A stretch of 47,253 nt of DNA from an uncultured Pelagibacteraceae bacterium. GTDB lineage: Bacteria; Pseudomonadota; Alphaproteobacteria; Pelagibacterales; Pelagibacteraceae. Of this stretch, positions 27,646 to 35,903 are shown piece by piece. Within the stretch, counting starts at the first letter, position 1. Each line of letters opens with the position of its first letter. The position numbers were made by a program, and so were the translations under genes. Below the pieces are notes generated by a model. It searched no databases. It was not told the origin of the DNA and worked only from the letters and a program-made list of their open reading frames with translations. The stretch is taken from assembly GCA_902628565.1 (NCBI GenBank), contig CACONR010000006.1, positions 1 through 47,253 on the forward strand, given 5' to 3'.

Positions 27646-27692
27646 TTGACTGCATTGTATAACTGCGCTACAAATAAGAACAAAACAAGAAC
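27646..27692 (+). promoter_or_regulatory. umuDC promoter and perfect SOS box abutting the start codon
   Basis: TTGACT (27646-27651) and TACAAA after 17 bases form a plausible promoter. GAACAAAACAAGAAC at 27678-27692 is an exact GAAC-N7-GAAC direct repeat, the LexA operator form known from alphaproteobacteria. It ends at the base before the umuD ATG and would cover the transcription start, so a bound repressor would block both initiation and ribosome entry. Confidence 0.75.
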
Positions 27693-28088
27693 ATGAAGCT
27701 GACTATTCCCTATTATCTGCATAAAGCTGGCGCTGGTTTTCCATCGCCTGCAACTGATTATATCGAAGAAGATATCGATCTAAACATACATTTAATCAAA
27801 AATGTTCCTGCCACTTTCATCATCCGAGTGCAGGGAAAATCTATGGTCGATGTTGGGATTAATGATGGGGATTTATTAGTTGTCGACAAAAGTTTAAAAC
27901 CAAAAAACTTTTCAACTGTTATTGCCAATGTTCATGATGAGCTTGTAGTTAAAACTTTAGTTCAAGAAAGAGATAAAAAATTTCTATCCTCGGGCTCTAA
28001 AGATTTTTCTAATAGAATTTTGATAAATGAAGAAGAAGACGTCTTTATTTGGGGAGTTGTGACTTATGTCATCCATTCAACGTACTAA
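27693..28088 (+). CDS. umuD: UmuD-like S24 peptidase, error-prone polymerase accessory subunit
   Basis: 131-residue S24-family protein. The self-cleavage site is in KAGAGFPSPATDYIEEDIDL (Ala14-Gly15), and the catalytic dyad is Ser50 (QGKSMVDVG) and Lys87 (ELVVKTLV), 37 residues apart as in E. coli UmuD. The N-terminal arm before cleavage is only about 14 residues, shorter than E. coli's 24, and there is no DNA-binding domain, so it is not LexA. The gene overlaps umuC by 23 bases, fixing the pair as one unit. Confidence 0.95.
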   Translation: MKLTIPYYLHKAGAGFPSPATDYIEEDIDLNIHLIKNVPATFIIRVQGKSMVDVGINDGDLLVVDKSLKPKNFSTVIANVHDELVVKTLVQERDKKFLSSGSKDFSNRILINEEEDVFIWGVVTYVIHSTY

Positions 28089-29343
28089 AAAAATAGGCTT
28101 AGTTGATTGTAATTCTTTCTATGTTTCATGTGAAAGATTATTCAATCCAAGAATAAGAAAAAAACCTGTAGTTGTACTGTCAAATAATGATGGTTGTATT
28201 ATTTCTAGATCCAATGAAGCAAAAGCTTTGGGGATCAAAATGGGTGAACCTTATTTTAAAGCAAAAGATATTATTGTTAAAAATAAAGTTGAAGTTTTTT
28301 CATCAAATTATTCTTTGTATGGCGATTTGTCTAGAAGAGTAATGAGAACACTTAAGAGGTTTAATACTGAAATAGAAGTATATTCCATTGATGAAGCATT
28401 TATAAATTTATCCAATTTTCCAGACTCTGAAGTTGAAAAAGTTGGTAGAGAAATTAGAGAAACAGTTTTACAATGGACTGGCATTCCAACCAGTATTGGA
28501 ATTGCAAAAACTAAAACTTTAAGCAAAGTTGCAAATCATATTGCTAAGAAAAAACAATCAGGGGTAACCAGTTTAATTGGAATAGAAAATTTAGACCCTA
28601 TTTTAGAAAAAGTTGAAATAAATGACATATGGGGTGTTGGTAGGCAGCTAACAAAATTCTATCAAAAAAATGGTATCTATAATGCTAAACAACTTAAAAA
28701 TAAATCCAATACCTGGATCAAAAAATGTTCTAACGTTTTAAGCTCTAGAACTGCAATGGAACTTAGGGGAATACCTTGTATCAATTTAGAAACTACGCAA
28801 AGCAAAAGAAAAAGTTGTGTGGTTTCAAGATCATTTGGTAAAAGAATTGAAAAATTTCAAGAACTAAAAGAAGCAGTTGCCAATTACTGCTTGAATGCAT
28901 CTGAAAAAATTAGATCAGAATCTTTAGTTGCAAAAGCAATTACAGTTTTTGTTAGAACTAGTCCTTTTCAAAGAGACTATGGTTATTATTCAAATGCTAA
29001 AACAGTTGATTTTCCTATTGCAACAAATAATAGTATTGAAACTGTTAAAACAGCAGTTGCGATACTGGAAAGCATATTTAAAAATGGTTACCGTTATCAA
29101 AAAGCAGGTGTAATGCTGACAGGACTGCATAATGATGATGGTAGAAAAAATTTATTTTCATCTGAAAAAGATGAAAAAATAAAAAGTTTAATGCGATCAA
29201 TTGATAACACCAATTACAGATATGGCAGATCCACTTTAAGTCTTGCAAGTGCTGGGGTTCATAAAAAATGGAATATGAGAAGACAATATTCTTCTAAAAT
29301 AGATACAGCAGATTTTTATTGTCTACCAACGATAAGAGTTTAA
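28066..29343 (+). CDS. umuC: UmuC, Y-family DNA polymerase V catalytic subunit
   Basis: 425-residue translesion polymerase. The catalytic acidic residues lie in GLVDCNSFYVSCERLF (Asp14) and VYSIDEAFINL (Asp109, Glu110). The helix-hairpin region WGVGRQLTKFYQKNGI and the little-finger domain with VVSRSFGKRI are present. It lacks an obvious beta-clamp motif that I can assert. The start lies 23 bases inside umuD. SOS control is indicated by the box upstream of umuD. Confidence 0.97.
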   Translation: MSSIQRTKKIGLVDCNSFYVSCERLFNPRIRKKPVVVLSNNDGCIISRSNEAKALGIKMGEPYFKAKDIIVKNKVEVFSSNYSLYGDLSRRVMRTLKRFNTEIEVYSIDEAFINLSNFPDSEVEKVGREIRETVLQWTGIPTSIGIAKTKTLSKVANHIAKKKQSGVTSLIGIENLDPILEKVEINDIWGVGRQLTKFYQKNGIYNAKQLKNKSNTWIKKCSNVLSSRTAMELRGIPCINLETTQSKRKSCVVSRSFGKRIEKFQELKEAVANYCLNASEKIRSESLVAKAITVFVRTSPFQRDYGYYSNAKTVDFPIATNNSIETVKTAVAILESIFKNGYRYQKAGVMLTGLHNDDGRKNLFSSEKDEKIKSLMRSIDNTNYRYGRSTLSLASAGVHKKWNMRRQYSSKIDTADFYCLPTIRV

Positions 29344-29347
29344 ATAA

Positions 29348-30178
29348 CTAATTTTGAATTAATTTTAAAAGTTTTTCTTTACTACTTGTTCTAAAAAGAT
29401 TGTCATAATAAACAACCTGAGTTGGGTATTCGCCATGGACTTCATTTTTCCATCTACTAATCCAACTATGATAAATCCCAAATTTGTTAAAAAATTTTCC
29501 ACCATAACCGGTTCTTCCTTTGTAGTCGTTATAAAGAACATCATTGACATACATCTTAATAAACCCTTTGCTCGGATCTTTGGACATTTTGGTATGAAAT
29601 ATAATCGTGGTCCACTTATCTCTCATGTCATCAATTTTAAGATGTTTATATATCAGTCCTTGAGAGTCCATTCCATTTACGGCAAAATATCTAGGTTCTA
29701 AATTACCTCTTTTAACTCTAAGCATCATCCTTGGATGTCTTTGTTGATTAGTGTTTCCCCATTCATATATTTGAAAAAGAGAGGTGCTGACTGGCTCAAC
29801 AGATTTAAAGTCATTAGGTATATAAATGCTTACCGATATCCACTTCTCTCCTGTATATCTTGGTTTTGCAGAATACTCACTCCTAGCTCGATCTCCTCCT
29901 CCATGTCCAACTACAGCATCTTTGCCATTATTCGTACAATCAGAATAGTCACCATCCTGATCCCTACCACAATCTCTCGGTAATAAAGTTATCTTCCAAG
30001 CTTTTTCACCTAAAGCTGGAGAGGTAACGGTTTCTCTAAATTTAGATAGCTTCTTGCCTGTAGCTACACTTTTTTTCCATTGAAGGTTGGTAATTTCTTT
30101 TGCATTAACTTCTTTTGATAAATTAAGACCCCCAAAAATAACTACAAAAAAAAATAATATTAATAAAATTTCTCTCAT
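29348..30178 (-). CDS. Secreted polysaccharide-lyase-like protein (heparin lyase I / PL20 fold)
   Basis: 276-residue protein with a signal peptide ending VNA (residue 26). The mature part resembles the jelly-roll polysaccharide lyase family (Pfam polysaccharide lyase, glucuronan/heparin lyase I-like). Visible features are the RSEYSAKPRYTGEKWISVSI segment, the SLFQIYEWGNTNQQRHPRMM stretch, and a C-terminal VVYYDNLFRTS. Two Cys near the N-terminus (Cys70, Cys81) flank Asp-rich GRDQDGDYSD, a possible calcium-binding or disulfide loop. Which polymer it acts on, and whether it is catalytic, are not shown. It ends ten bases before ppc and is convergent with umuC. Confidence 0.65.
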   Translation of the reverse strand: MREILLILFFFVVIFGGLNLSKEVNAKEITNLQWKKSVATGKKLSKFRETVTSPALGEKAWKITLLPRDCGRDQDGDYSDCTNNGKDAVVGHGGGDRARSEYSAKPRYTGEKWISVSIYIPNDFKSVEPVSTSLFQIYEWGNTNQQRHPRMMLRVKRGNLEPRYFAVNGMDSQGLIYKHLKIDDMRDKWTTIIFHTKMSKDPSKGFIKMYVNDVLYNDYKGRTGYGGKFFNKFGIYHSWISRWKNEVHGEYPTQVVYYDNLFRTSSKEKLLKLIQN

Positions 30179-30187
30179 CTTTTTATA

Positions 30188-32875
30188 TTATCCAGTATTT
30201 TTCATTGCTGCAGAAATTCCAGCTATAGAAGTCAATAAAGCATCATTTAAATATTCTGCATCTCTTTTGTTTCTTTTTTTTTTGAGTTTGTAAATTACTA
30301 TTGGCTGTATGATATTTAAAACTTCTGAATAAATATTTCTTACTAAAACTGAGGACCTAAATTCTTTTCTTACTTTGAGAATTTCTTTGGGTGTTATCTT
30401 TTTATTTAATTTTTGAATTGTTTCAAATTGAAATCTTAATTTTTTCCCCACTCTTTGAAGTTTTTTATCAGCAAGAAATTCTTCGTAAATTATTGATATC
30501 TTGGGATCAGCTTTTGAAATTACCATATCGAGCATATCAAGCATAGAATTAAGAAAAGGCCAATTTTTTTCCATGTCGTATAGAGTTTTTCTAAATTTCT
30601 TAATGTAAGAGTATCTTAAAGCTTCTGCACTTCCCAACCAGGCAGGAAGCATTAGTCTTATTTGTGTCCATGCAAAAACCCAAGGGATTGCTCTTAAACT
30701 TTTAATGTTATCAACATTTTTTCTTTTTGAGGGTCTTGAACCAATTGATAGTTTACCAAGTGCCTTATGGGGCGTAACAGTTTTAAAATACTTTATAAAA
30801 TCTGAACTTTGATTAATATTTTTTCGATAAGAATTTTTTGAAATATCAGACATTTTTTCAATTAAACTTCTCCAATTATTTTTTGGAATAGGTGGAGGAT
30901 TTAATGTTGCTTCAGTGACTGCACCAATATAACTACATAAGTTATAATTAGCTAAAGGTTCATAACCATACTTTTGTTGAATTACCTCGCCTTGATCAGT
31001 AATTCTAATTTTGCCATTAACTGAATTTGGAGGCTGAGATCTTAATGTGGCTTGTATTGGCCCTCCACCTCTTCCGGCCGATCCACCTCTGCCATGAAAA
31101 AAAGTTATTTTTATTTTATATTTTTTTGCTAATTTTACAATTTCCTCTTGAGCTTTATACTGATGCCAACTAGCGCAAATTTTTCCAGCATCTTTACTTG
31201 AGTCTGAGTATCCAATCATAACTTCTTGTTCAAAATTTATTAGTTTTCTATACCAACTTTGTGAAAATAAAGTTTCCATAATAGATTTTGCATTAATAAG
31301 ATCATCTAATGTCTCAAACAATGGAACTACTCTAAGCTTGTTTTTTATATTGGCCTCTTTTTGTAAAAATGAGATGGATAAAATATCTGAAGCAGATGTT
31401 GTCATAGAAATTACATAAGCACCTAAACATTCTGATGGCTCTTGAGACAAAGCTTTAAAAGTTGACCAGACTTCTTTATTTTCTCTATTTTTAAATTGAA
31501 AATTCTTTATTCTATTTGTCTTAGATTTAATTTGTAATTTCAAAAAATTTAATTTTTGCTTTTCGCTAAATTTTACATAATCTTTATTAAACTTACCCCT
31601 AACAAATTCAGATATTAATTGGCTATGTCTTGAAGACTCTTGTCTAATGTCTAATCTTGCGAGGTTAATTCCAAAACATTTAGCCCTTCTCATTAAATCT
31701 AATAAATCTCCGCTTGCTATATTTTCATTTTGATTTTGTTCTAATGACTCTCTAACAACTCTAAGGGGTTTTAATATTTCTTCTCTGGAGTTTAATAATT
31801 GATTTTGGTCTAATGGCTTTTTATGAACCAAATGTTGTTCTATTAATCGATGGGTAATCCTCATTTTGTCTCTTAAGGGTCTTAAAAAAACTCTATAAGG
31901 TTCAAAAGATTTACCAACTTTTTTTAAAATTTTTTTCGAACACTTTTTCATAGAATAGGATCTTATTATTTTAGTAAGAGCCTTTTCGTATAATTTTGCC
32001 GCTTCCCATCTAGATAATAAGATTACTTCTTTAGTAACCTTTGCTGTAACATTAGGGTTTCCATCACGATCACCTCCCATCCATGACCCAAACACAATTG
32101 GATTAAAATTTTTTGGCAAACGCTTGCCCATATTTTTTACAAATATTGAGTTTAACTTTCTATAAACTTTTGGAATAGTATCCCACAAACTATCTTCAAT
32201 TATCGCAAGTCCCCATCGCGCTTCATCATAAGGTGAAGGTTTAAATCTTTTTAAATCATCGGTGTTCCAAATAATTGTCAATTCATTATAAAGTTTTTTA
32301 TCAAGATTTTTTAATTGCAGAGGATTATTCTTAAATAACTCTCTCGCTTCAAGAATCTCAATGATACTATGATATTTCTGAATCAAGGTTCTTCTTTTTA
32401 CCTCTGTTGGATGAGCTGTTAAAACTATACCAATATCTAAATTTTTTGCTAAATTGTATATTTTGTTGTTTGGGATATTCTTTTTTTTGAACAAATTTTC
32501 AAAAATTTCCTCTATAAAAATATTTGTTTTATGTATTTTTTGTTTTTTATTTTCATATTCATTTAAACTTCTCGAGGTGTCTACTAACTCAGCTAAATTA
32601 ATAAAATTCATAAAATGTGAAAATGCTCTAGTTAGTTTAAATGTATTAATTGGACTAAGATTTTTAATAGCATTTATAACTTTCTTGTTAGATTTTTTTT
32701 GATTTTGACCTGATCTTTTAGATTTTGATAATTTTCTAATTTTTTCTACTAAATCAAAAAACTTTTGACCTTCTTGTATTTTAATGACTTTACCTAGAAC
32801 ACTACCTAGATATCTTACATCTTCTCTAAAAAGTTTTGTCGGTATTCTCTCATAATAAAGATCTTTTTTTTTCAT
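30188..32875 (-). CDS. ppc: Phosphoenolpyruvate carboxylase
   Basis: 895-residue anaplerotic enzyme forming oxaloacetate from PEP and bicarbonate. Catalytic motifs: VLTAHPTEVKRRTL (active His), FHGRGGSAGRGGGP (Arg-rich phosphate loop), GYSDSSKDAG and the C-terminal SAAMKNTG tail that closes the active site. Length is normal. The start overlaps the glycosyltransferase stop by four bases, so it is translated within a run of envelope-related genes, an unusual neighbourhood for ppc. Confidence 0.97.
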   Translation of the reverse strand: MKKKDLYYERIPTKLFREDVRYLGSVLGKVIKIQEGQKFFDLVEKIRKLSKSKRSGQNQKKSNKKVINAIKNLSPINTFKLTRAFSHFMNFINLAELVDTSRSLNEYENKKQKIHKTNIFIEEIFENLFKKKNIPNNKIYNLAKNLDIGIVLTAHPTEVKRRTLIQKYHSIIEILEARELFKNNPLQLKNLDKKLYNELTIIWNTDDLKRFKPSPYDEARWGLAIIEDSLWDTIPKVYRKLNSIFVKNMGKRLPKNFNPIVFGSWMGGDRDGNPNVTAKVTKEVILLSRWEAAKLYEKALTKIIRSYSMKKCSKKILKKVGKSFEPYRVFLRPLRDKMRITHRLIEQHLVHKKPLDQNQLLNSREEILKPLRVVRESLEQNQNENIASGDLLDLMRRAKCFGINLARLDIRQESSRHSQLISEFVRGKFNKDYVKFSEKQKLNFLKLQIKSKTNRIKNFQFKNRENKEVWSTFKALSQEPSECLGAYVISMTTSASDILSISFLQKEANIKNKLRVVPLFETLDDLINAKSIMETLFSQSWYRKLINFEQEVMIGYSDSSKDAGKICASWHQYKAQEEIVKLAKKYKIKITFFHGRGGSAGRGGGPIQATLRSQPPNSVNGKIRITDQGEVIQQKYGYEPLANYNLCSYIGAVTEATLNPPPIPKNNWRSLIEKMSDISKNSYRKNINQSSDFIKYFKTVTPHKALGKLSIGSRPSKRKNVDNIKSLRAIPWVFAWTQIRLMLPAWLGSAEALRYSYIKKFRKTLYDMEKNWPFLNSMLDMLDMVISKADPKISIIYEEFLADKKLQRVGKKLRFQFETIQKLNKKITPKEILKVRKEFRSSVLVRNIYSEVLNIIQPIVIYKLKKKRNKRDAEYLNDALLTSIAGISAAMKNTG

Positions 32876-33741
32876 TTGATCCTAACAATATCCTTTATTT
32901 GAGTTAAAGAGTCTTTAAATTCATCTAAATTTTCTCTTAATGATAAATTAGAAATTGAGTAAACAGCTATCAATAAAAATACTAAAGGTAATGCTGTTAC
33001 CACTGAAGCATTACTTTTAATAAGTAAAATATACAAAATAATAAATAGAGCTGAACGAATTAAAAATGTTTTTCTAAAGACACTCATTATTGAAAGCGAA
33101 TGTTTTATCAAATTAAAAAAACTCATTTTCGATGGGCCAAAATATCTACTGCCTCTAGAAGATGGAATGGGAAATAAATTCTTTTCAACTTTTTTTAATG
33201 CTCCAGAAAAACTATTCCAAGTAGCTTTTTCTTTGATCATTTTTTCAACTGTGCTTTTTGGTAGGCATGTATAATTTCCAAATTTGATTGATTTACCGGT
33301 AAAAGTTAGTGTGATTAATTTATGTAATTGATAGCAAATTTTAAAAATTAATTTTTCTGATCTTTTCACTCTTTCACCGACTATTGGATTATTATTTGAG
33401 TTATTAATTTGATTGACGAATTCTTTAATTTCTTCTGGTCTGTCTTCTCCATCTCCATCCATTGGAATTACATAATCAAAGTCTTCTTTTTCAAAGATAT
33501 ATTTTAATCCAGTTGCAATACACCTAGCGTGACCTTGATTAATTTTCATATTTAGAATTTTAATTGATTGGATATTATTAACATTCTTTTGCTCTTCTTG
33601 ACGATCATGTGTTGAAGCATCATTGACAATAATCACAGATATTTCTTGGTCTAAATCCGAGATATTATTATCAATTTCGTCCAGCAATTTTGAAGCTGAT
33701 TGCCAGTCGTTATAAATAGGTACTAAAATTTTAATTTTCAT
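32872..33741 (-). CDS. Glycosyltransferase family 2 membrane protein
   Basis: 289-residue GT2 enzyme. The N-terminal GT-A domain has KILVPIYNDWQSASKLLDEI, the nucleotide-binding VIIVNDAST and the DxD site YVIPMDGDGEDRPEE. Two hydrophobic helices near residues 225-270 anchor it. This pattern resembles dolichol-phosphate-mannose synthase-like enzymes that charge a lipid carrier. Such a partner would suit the neighbouring GT39-type gene (33749-35071), which uses lipid-linked sugars. Substrate unknown. Confidence 0.88.
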   Translation of the reverse strand: MKIKILVPIYNDWQSASKLLDEIDNNISDLDQEISVIIVNDASTHDRQEEQKNVNNIQSIKILNMKINQGHARCIATGLKYIFEKEDFDYVIPMDGDGEDRPEEIKEFVNQINNSNNNPIVGERVKRSEKLIFKICYQLHKLITLTFTGKSIKFGNYTCLPKSTVEKMIKEKATWNSFSGALKKVEKNLFPIPSSRGSRYFGPSKMSFFNLIKHSLSIMSVFRKTFLIRSALFIILYILLIKSNASVVTALPLVFLLIAVYSISNLSLRENLDEFKDSLTQIKDIVRIK

Positions 33742-33748
33742 TCAAAAA

Positions 33749-35071
33749 TTAATATCTCCCCAAACAAACATCACCTACACAAATAAATTGTGATGAGTTA
33801 TTGAGTATCTCTTTATTCTTAAATCCCTCCCACTTTGGTCTAGATTTTAAGTGATATGAGAGGTTTCCAGCTTTCCACTCATCACCAGTTACAAATTGAA
33901 TTTCTTTATCAAAATCTTGATTCCAAACATATTGAATTTTCATTGCAATTTCTTTTCCAGGATAATCAGTTCGTTTATCCGTTTGTGATAATGAAACATA
34001 AGAATAAAGAATAGGAGATAGAAAAAATAGAAATAGAAATCCATAAAGAAATGAATCTATTTTTTTTAAATTAATTTGTGATTTTAGAAGATATAAAAAT
34101 AACACCCCAAAAAATAAATAAAAGGGCGTCATCCACATCGTTCTTATTTTTGAACCAGTAATCAATGAAGTCAAAAACATTAAAACAATAGGCATAAAGT
34201 TTATAAATAGTAGAAATATTAATTTTTTATCTTTTACATTTAGCTTAAATTTTATCTTTTTAGCGAGTAACCAAGTCAAAAAGAAGAAAGGAACCAGTAT
34301 TCCAATTTGTTTTGATAAAAATAATACTGGATTTCTAATGTGATCTAAAATACCAGAACTTTCTAATCCTGTTCGATCTAATCCATATGTTATAGTTATA
34401 AAATCATTGTTAAAGAGCCAAATTAAATGGGGAACTAATAGAACTAAAAATACCTCAATTGTTATTAAATATTTAAAATCAAATTTTTTAGTTTTTTTAA
34501 AAAAAATTAAATAAATGAACAATAAATCTATTGATACCAAAAGATATATGAATAAGTATTTAGATAAAAAACCAACCGCAGAAAATAAGCCAACTAAAAA
34601 ACAATCTGAAAATTTTATTTCTTGTGACGAATAAATTTTCCATGAATAATAAACAACTAATGACCAAAATGGTAATTGGCAAACATTTACATTAAATTCA
34701 GGAGTGGTAAAGTTATAGAAATAGATAGAAACTAATAATAAAACAGAAATTAAACTTAATTTTAAATCTTTAAAAATTTCAAAAGCAAATTTGAATACAT
34801 AATAAAAAGCAATTAATACAAATATTTGACTTAATAAATAATAAACCCAATCTTGAGAACCAAAAATTTGAAAAAATACTTCAGGAAAAAAAGCACTCAT
34901 GGGTGGATGTTTGTTAAAACCCCAATCTAAATTACTTCCCCATGCTAAAGCTTCAATTGTGTCTAGTGGTAAATTTTTATTTGTTAATGAGGGAATCAGT
35001 GTCCAAATTATTAAATGCGATAATACAAAAATAAAAAATATATTATCAATATTTCTATTTAAGACATTCAT
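33749..35071 (-). CDS. Membrane glycosyltransferase, family 39/PMT-ArnT type
   Basis: Polytopic membrane protein of about ten segments, 440 residues from the ATG at 35071 (MNVLNRNIDNIF). A GTG at 35107 would add 12 residues that overlap the dksA promoter, so I reject it. The features are those of the GT39/ArnT group: an acidic loop NKNLPLDTIEALAWGSNLDWG followed by HPPMSAFFPEVF after the first segment, and a C-terminal soluble domain (KPKWEGFKNKE region). It would transfer a sugar from a polyprenyl phosphate donor to a lipid or glycan on the periplasmic side. Probably works with the adjacent GT2. Confidence 0.83.
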   Translation of the reverse strand: MNVLNRNIDNIFFIFVLSHLIIWTLIPSLTNKNLPLDTIEALAWGSNLDWGFNKHPPMSAFFPEVFFQIFGSQDWVYYLLSQIFVLIAFYYVFKFAFEIFKDLKLSLISVLLLVSIYFYNFTTPEFNVNVCQLPFWSLVVYYSWKIYSSQEIKFSDCFLVGLFSAVGFLSKYLFIYLLVSIDLLFIYLIFFKKTKKFDFKYLITIEVFLVLLVPHLIWLFNNDFITITYGLDRTGLESSGILDHIRNPVLFLSKQIGILVPFFFLTWLLAKKIKFKLNVKDKKLIFLLFINFMPIVLMFLTSLITGSKIRTMWMTPFYLFFGVLFLYLLKSQINLKKIDSFLYGFLFLFFLSPILYSYVSLSQTDKRTDYPGKEIAMKIQYVWNQDFDKEIQFVTGDEWKAGNLSYHLKSRPKWEGFKNKEILNNSSQFICVGDVCLGRY

Positions 35072-35100
35072 AAGCAAATATTTACAATAATTAACGTTGC

Positions 35101-35128
35101 TTGACACCCCTAATTTGCTGAATATACT
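35101..35128 (+). promoter_or_regulatory. Strong sigma-70-like promoter for dksA
   Basis: Perfect -35 TTGACA at 35101-35106, a 16-base spacer, and TATACT (35123-35128). Transcription would start near 35135, giving a leader of about 15 bases before the dksA ATG at 35150. It lies in the divergent gap with the GT39 gene. Confidence 0.75.
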
Positions 35129-35149
35129 CCCTCGAATTCAAATTGAAAA

Positions 35150-35680
35150 ATGCCTAAAACTAGTAAAGTAAAAAAAAAAGTTACTAAAGCTAAAGCTAAA
35201 ACAAAAACAATAAGTAAAGCAAAACCCAAGGTTACTAGTAAACCAAAAGATATTAACAAAGGACCTATCAAAATTTCTAAAACCTACATTCCAAAGGAAA
35301 CTGAAAAATATATGTGCGAAAAACATAAGGTTTTCTTTAGAATGAAATTACAAGAATGGAAAAGGGAATTGGTAAGAGCAAACAATGAAGCTCTTTATAA
35401 CGGCAGTATGGATGATAATAGTATTTCAGCCGATATTGTCGATCAAGCAAGTTCATACACAGATAAAAATGTTGAAATGAAAGCAATTAATAGACAAATT
35501 AAACTGATTTCAGAGATTGATAAAGCTTTAGCTAGAATAAGAGAAGATACTTATGGATTTTGTCTAGATACTGCAGAACCAATAGGGCTAAAAAGACTCA
35601 TGGCAAGACCTGTTGCAAAATATACTATAGCTGCACAAGAAAAACATGAAAAGGACGAAAAAGTTCATGCCGATGACTAA
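35150..35680 (+). CDS. dksA: DksA/TraR-family transcription regulator with degenerate zinc finger
   Basis: 176-residue RNA-polymerase-binding protein. The coiled-coil tip motif DxxDxA is present (Asp95, Asp98, Ala100 in ADIVDQASSY), needed for polymerase secondary-channel action with ppGpp. The C-terminal finger GFCLDTAEPIGLKRLMARP keeps one Cys (Cys138); the other zinc positions are Thr141, Thr159 and Ala162, so it should not bind zinc in the classical way. The first 38 residues are a Lys/Ala-rich extension (KVKKKVTKAKAKTKTISKAK). Two tiny membrane ORFs follow with overlap. Confidence 0.93.
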   Translation: MPKTSKVKKKVTKAKAKTKTISKAKPKVTSKPKDINKGPIKISKTYIPKETEKYMCEKHKVFFRMKLQEWKRELVRANNEALYNGSMDDNSISADIVDQASSYTDKNVEMKAINRQIKLISEIDKALARIREDTYGFCLDTAEPIGLKRLMARPVAKYTIAAQEKHEKDEKVHADD

Positions 35681-35798
35681 AAAAAAGAAAAGTAAAAAAG
35701 TTCATAACCCAATTACTTATAATTTTACCAAAAAATATATTTACTATTATTATGGTTTTTTTTGGATTCTGTTATTGTTATTTGTATTCATTAATTAG
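35673..35798 (+). CDS. Small membrane protein ORF downstream of dksA (41 or 43 codons)
   Basis: A short ORF reads MTKKKKSKKVHNPITYNFTK then a Tyr-rich stretch (KYIYYYYG) and a hydrophobic helix (FFWILLLLFVFIN). An upstream ATG at 35667 would add MP. It overlaps the dksA stop by 8 bases. The lysine-rich head followed by one transmembrane helix is a typical inside-positive small membrane protein. It stops exactly one base before the ATG of the next small ORF. Function unknown. Too short for common ORF thresholds, so it may be missed by annotation. Confidence 0.6.
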   Translation: MTKKKKSKKVHNPITYNFTKKYIYYYYGFFWILLLLFVFIN

Positions 35799-35903
35799 AT
35801 GAACCAAAAATTAATTTTAATAATTATTGCAATTGTAGCCATAGAACTATCTGGTCATGGAATTTTTGCTTCACTATTTAGATTAATAAGCTCAATGAAC
35901 TAG
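35799..35903 (+). CDS. Second small membrane protein ORF, 34 codons
   Basis: The ORF begins MNQKLILIIIAIVAIELSGH and continues GIFASLFRLISSMN; residues 5-16 are strongly hydrophobic. It starts immediately after the TAG of the preceding small ORF, and its own stop overlaps the stop of the convergent GST gene. The end-to-end fit of three reading frames from dksA on, without spare bases, supports it as a real coding unit, but no homologue is recognised. Confidence 0.5.
   Translation: MNQKLILIIIAIVAIELSGHGIFASLFRLISSMN

Noticed and set aside
35072..35107. Upstream GTG start for the GT39-type gene
   Set aside because: It would place coding sequence over the dksA -35 and adds residues with no family support.
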